Origin: Streptococcus gallolyticus subsp. gallolyticus DSM 16831
GTDB lineage: Bacteria; Bacillota; Bacilli; Lactobacillales; Streptococcaceae
Assembly: GCF_002000985.1 (NCBI RefSeq)
Contig: NZ_CP018822.1
Span: forward strand, 1,320,001-1,384,000
DNA: 64,000 nt
Direction of reading: 5' to 3'
Part shown: positions 61,532-64,000 of the stretch, piece after piece
Position numbering within the stretch: the first letter of the stretch is position 1
Layout of the letters: each line of letters opens with the position of its first letter
Program-made: the position numbers and the translations under genes
Notes under the pieces: generated by a model
Databases searched by the model: none
The model's input: the letters and a program-made list of their open reading frames with translations, nothing else
Told to the model about the DNA's origin: nothing

Positions 61532-62533
61532 TTATAAAGCAACCGCTTCTTTCACCCAATCAATACGTTCTGACGAAATATCACTTGGTACGGTACAATC
61601 TGCTCCAATCACAACGCCTTGACGTCCTGCTTCATCAAGCAATTCTTTGACTTTTCCTTGAATAGCTTCTTTACTGCCAAGGTACAATAAACCTTTTTCA
61701 GTATTTTCAAAGCCACCAAGAACTGTTTTGCCACCGAACAATTGACGTCCTTCTGATAAGCTGACACCTTCCAATTCAACTGCCCAGTTAATGACATCTG
61801 CGGGATAATCTGTGTAATACGTAATGTCATTTGTTGCGCCTTCATAACCACAGATGTGAAGAATATTCGTACCACCAGCAGAAATCGCACGATTCAAAAT
61901 GTGAAGCTCACCTGGTTTAATCACTTGGTTGTATTCTTCTTTGCTTGAACGTAAATCTTGCAAATTTTGAACGCTGAGGTAAATACCGTCAACTCTTGCT
62001 TCTTTAATTAAACGTTTTGTTAAGATGCCAATGTCGCCAGCAACCACGTCCAAAACTTCTTTAGTCAACTCAGCATCTTCCTTGATAAAGTTTTCAATGA
62101 TTTCATCACCATTGCCGCCTTTTCCTGCCAATTGCCACTTCAAATAAGTCACAGGAGCAAAAATATTATAGAAAGAAGCAATATCTTCTGGGAAATCTTC
62201 ACGTATTTCTTTGGCTAATTCAACTTGTTGTGTAATCCAAGGATGATTTTCACCGATAGAGACAATTCCTTCTAATTCTTTGATAGAAGTGACACCTTGA
62301 TGAATTTGTTCATTAGGATAAGTGAAGAAGCCGTCACTCATCACCTTGACAAAATCTGGATTGACGTCTGAAACGAATTTCTTATGTCCTGCGATATTTT
62401 TATTGAAAATCTCAGGATTAAAACCGTCGCCTCTTTCATCATCCGTTGTGAAATGATACCAAAATCCGACAGGAACTTTGTCGACTTTTTCATTTTTAAA
62501 TGCTTTTAAAACCCATTCTCTCTTTGTTGTCAT
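61532..62533 (-). CDS. UroD-superfamily protein with MtaA-type zinc methyltransferase residues
   Basis: The 333-aa protein has the uroporphyrinogen decarboxylase fold signature (REWVLKAFKNEKVDKVPVGFWYHF region, FAPVTYLKW, GGKTVLGGFEN). It carries the zinc set of methylcobamide:thiol methyltransferases: H226 and C228 in LHICG and C313 in GADCTVP. No heme genes are nearby, so a thiol methyl-transfer role is more likely than decarboxylation. ATG at 62533 follows AAGGAG; the longer frame is untranslated leader. First gene of the transporter operon. Confidence 0.88.
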   Translation of the reverse strand: MTTKREWVLKAFKNEKVDKVPVGFWYHFTTDDERGDGFNPEIFNKNIAGHKKFVSDVNPDFVKVMSDGFFTYPNEQIHQGVTSIKELEGIVSIGENHPWITQQVELAKEIREDFPEDIASFYNIFAPVTYLKWQLAGKGGNGDEIIENFIKEDAELTKEVLDVVAGDIGILTKRLIKEARVDGIYLSVQNLQDLRSSKEEYNQVIKPGELHILNRAISAGGTNILHICGYEGATNDITYYTDYPADVINWAVELEGVSLSEGRQLFGGKTVLGGFENTEKGLLYLGSKEAIQGKVKELLDEAGRQGVVIGADCTVPSDISSERIDWVKEAVAL

Positions 62534-62564
62534 AATCTGTTTCTCCTTTGCTTTTGGTATGACA

Positions 62565-62573
62565 ATTATACTA
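62565..62573 (-). promoter_or_regulatory. -10 region of the UroD-like/transporter operon
   Basis: TAGTAT (62568-62573) stands 22 bp after the LysR-type element; TATAAT (62565-62570) overlaps it at 25 bp. Confidence 0.55.
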
Positions 62574-62595
62574 TCATGCATTTTTATACTTGAAA

Positions 62596-62635
62596 AATCT
62601 ATATTTTTTATGAATAGCCATAAGATTTGCTTATA
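62596..62635 (-). promoter_or_regulatory. LysR-type operator, copy B of four
   Basis: Minus strand: TATAA, GCAAATC, TTATGG, CTATT, CATAAAAAATATAGATT. Contains the inverted repeat TTATG-N6-CATAA. Confidence 0.78.
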
Positions 62636-62645
62636 GCAAAAAACA

Positions 62646-62685
62646 AAGAAAAAGCCAGTCAAGATATTCTCTCGACTGACTTTTT
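62646..62685 (-). terminator. Terminator after the 62-aa membrane protein gene
   Basis: Minus-strand arms AAAAAGTCAGTCGAG and CTTGACTGGCTTTTT with T5. Confidence 0.8.
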
Positions 62686-62689
62686 ATCT

Positions 62690-62878
62690 TCAAGGCAAAT
62701 GTGTCAAACTTTTTAAGCAATTAAGATACTGTAAATCTTCTTTCGTGATTTCAGAGCTCTGGTAATCAGAAATCAATTGGTTAAAAGGAGATATTTTCAA
62801 AAAAATAAGAAGAGATAAGACAAAAATTATTAGTGTTACTATTGAAATGTTTCTTAACTGCTTTTCGGTTACTATCAT
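62690..62878 (-). CDS. Small single-helix membrane protein (62 aa), divergent from lysR
   Basis: From the ATG at 62878 the protein reads MIVTEKQLRNISIVTLIIF, then more hydrophobic residues to about 33 and a polar tail (SDYQSSEITKEDLQYLNCLK). GGAAG lies 9 nt before the ATG. It has its own terminator, and a LysR-type operator with -10 TAAGAT precedes it. Not recognised; may be a transporter accessory peptide. Confidence 0.65.
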   Translation of the reverse strand: MIVTEKQLRNISIVTLIIFVLSLLIFLKISPFNQLISDYQSSEITKEDLQYLNCLKSLTHLP

Positions 62879-62912
62879 AGACACGTCTTCCTTCAAGATT
62901 TTTAGTAATTCT

Positions 62913-62918
62913 ATCTTA
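62913..62918 (-). promoter_or_regulatory. -10-like hexamer of the 62-aa gene
   Basis: TAAGAT on the minus strand, 22 bp after the 40-bp element at 62941-62980. Confidence 0.5.
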
Positions 62919-62940
62919 CCACGTCTCTTTTCATTCGTAT

Positions 62941-62980
62941 AATCTAAATTTTTTATTATTATCCATAAAATCTGCTTATA
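62941..62980 (-). promoter_or_regulatory. LysR-type operator, copy C of four, in the lysR divergent region
   Basis: Minus strand: TATAA, GCAGATT, TTATGG, ATAAT, AATAAAAAATTTAGATT. It sits between the small gene and lysR, the usual place of a LysR autoregulatory site. Confidence 0.78.
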
Positions 62981-63113
62981 ATCTAGAAAACTAATGACGG
63001 GTTATAAAAAAATCTTATCACGGCTTTATTTTTTTCTATCAGAAATTTACTGATTTTTTAATCTTATTTTTGCTATAATGACAACAACTATTATGAAGAA
63101 GGGATGAGGTTTT

Positions 63114-64000
63114 ATGAATTTTCAACAATGTCGTTATGTTGAAGCAGTCGCTCGTGTAGGTTCTTTTAGTCAGGCAGCTAAGGAATTATTTATGACTCAA
63201 CCCAATTTATCAAGTTCTATTAAGGATTTAGAAAATGAATTAGGGGTTCAACTGTTCACACGTTCCAATACAGGCACGCGCTTAACTGAAGATGGCTATG
63301 ATTTTTTGAAATATGCCAAACGTATTATCGGTGAGCTTGATTTGCTTGAGCAACGTTACCATGACCAATTTAAAAAGAGTTTCACGGTAGCATCGCATCA
63401 TTATGATTTCTTGTCAATTCCGTTGGCTAAGGTTGCCCAACAATTCAATCAAGATTATCAAGAATTTCAAACGATTGAAACGACCACTAAGAAAATCTTA
63501 GAAAGTGTTGCTCGTTTTGAAGCTGATTTGGGTATTATTTATCTGGATGACGAAAATAAGCATATTTTGGAATCTTCCTTGGAACACCAAGACTTGGAGT
63601 TTACGTCTTTGGGTGATTTTCCAACACGTGTCTTTCTTAGACGTAATCACCCATTGGCACATAAGGATGTCATTTCTGAAAGCGACTTAAAAGGTTACGA
63701 CCAAATTCGCTTCCGTCAGGAACAATCAGGTTTGAATTTTGACGAGGATGCCTTGCAAATTCACGATGAACAGCACGTGCTTTATAGCAATGACCGTGGA
63801 ACAGTCATGAATTTACTTTGTGCAACAGACGCCTACGCCTCTGGTCTTGGAATTGTAAATAGCTTCGTTCGTGACCAAATTGTCCTCATTCCTCTGCAAG
63901 ATAGTCCTAAACATACCCTTGGATATGTGACCAATAAAAAGAAAAAAGTTTCAAAAATTGGAACAGCCTTTATCCAAGAAATCAAGAAAAGCCTCAATGA
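63114..64000 (+). CDS. LysR-family transcriptional regulator (3' end outside window)
   Basis: The frame is open from the ATG at 63114 to the last base (295 codons), so the family length of about 300 aa is nearly complete. The N-terminus is a LysR winged HTH (RVGSFSQAAKELFMTQPNLS, then SSIKDLENELGVQLF), followed by the effector domain with FEADLGIIYLDD and GTVMNLLCATDAYASGLGI. A TGCTATAAT lies about 35 bp upstream. It is similar in layout to CmbR/YtlI sulfur regulators; its own promoter region carries one of four copies of a shared operator. Confidence 0.9.
   Translation, partial: MNFQQCRYVEAVARVGSFSQAAKELFMTQPNLSSSIKDLENELGVQLFTRSNTGTRLTEDGYDFLKYAKRIIGELDLLEQRYHDQFKKSFTVASHHYDFLSIPLAKVAQQFNQDYQEFQTIETTTKKILESVARFEADLGIIYLDDENKHILESSLEHQDLEFTSLGDFPTRVFLRRNHPLAHKDVISESDLKGYDQIRFRQEQSGLNFDEDALQIHDEQHVLYSNDRGTVMNLLCATDAYASGLGIVNSFVRDQIVLIPLQDSPKHTLGYVTNKKKKVSKIGTAFIQEIKKSLN

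Overview
This is a low-GC Firmicute chromosome segment that reads as Streptococcus, most probably the S. bovis/S. equinus complex (S. gallolyticus, infantarius, lutetiensis or equinus). The genus call rests on gene orders typical of streptococci: folC-folE-folP-folB-folK next to murB-potABCD, thyA-dfr-small ORF-clpX-engB, mvaK1-mvaD-mvaK2-fni with mvaS-mvaA nearby, and an S. mutans-type cel operon. The species group is inference only. I see no rRNA, tRNA, CRISPR, prophage or intact insertion sequence.

Layout. 0-6.4 kb: cellobiose operon (EIIB, CelR, EIIA, membrane ORF, EIIC), two small membrane-anchored proteins, a SemiSWEET protein and a 6-phospho-beta-glucosidase with a perfect cre site. 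6.5-9.7 kb: ABC1/UbiB-type kinase with a phasin-like partner, an unassigned small-RNA-like transcript and an AraC regulator. 9.9-13.2 kb: bglP and licT, each behind its own RAT/terminator leader. 13.2-14.8 kb: CLC antiporter. 14.9-23.4 kb: murB-potABCD and the folate operon. 23.5-27 kb: a hairpin-rich intergenic region and an amino-acid ABC transporter with a frameshifted permease. 27-32 kb: hom-thrB-rarD-pabB(C). 32-36.5 kb: polysaccharide deacetylase, small membrane protein, TetR regulator, lipoprotein, XRE protein, and rplJ-rplL with an L10 leader. 36.6-40.5 kb: clpL, an HhH-GPD glycosylase and a DUF1275 protein. 40.5-46.6 kb: mmuP-mmuM, engB, clpX, a 56-aa ORF, dfr and thyA. 46.9-54.5 kb: the complete mevalonate pathway plus a DUF1836-hemolysin III pair. 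54.8-64 kb: a cluster of two amino-acid-type transport sets, a GNAT acetyltransferase, two glutathionyl-hydroquinone-reductase-like proteins, a zinc methyltransferase-like (UroD/MtaA) protein, a small membrane protein and a divergent LysR regulator cut by the window end.

The most interesting signal is a 40-bp element present four times, in the same orientation and each ending exactly 22 bp before a -10-like hexamer. It precedes the 26.9-kb ABC operon, the UroD-like/transporter operon, the GNAT/GHR operon, and the small gene divergent from lysR. It joins about 14 genes into one probable LysR regulon. Gene content recalls the B. subtilis ytmI/tcyJKLMN sulfur operon but adds thiol-conjugate and methyl-transfer enzymes. 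I propose, as inference, a sulfur- or thiol-conjugate uptake and salvage system.

The other genes form ordinary modules: sugar uptake under CcpA, CelR and LicT; folate synthesis feeding dfr/thyA; polyamine uptake; threonine synthesis; methionine salvage through mmuPM; isoprenoid synthesis; and ClpL/ClpX proteostasis.
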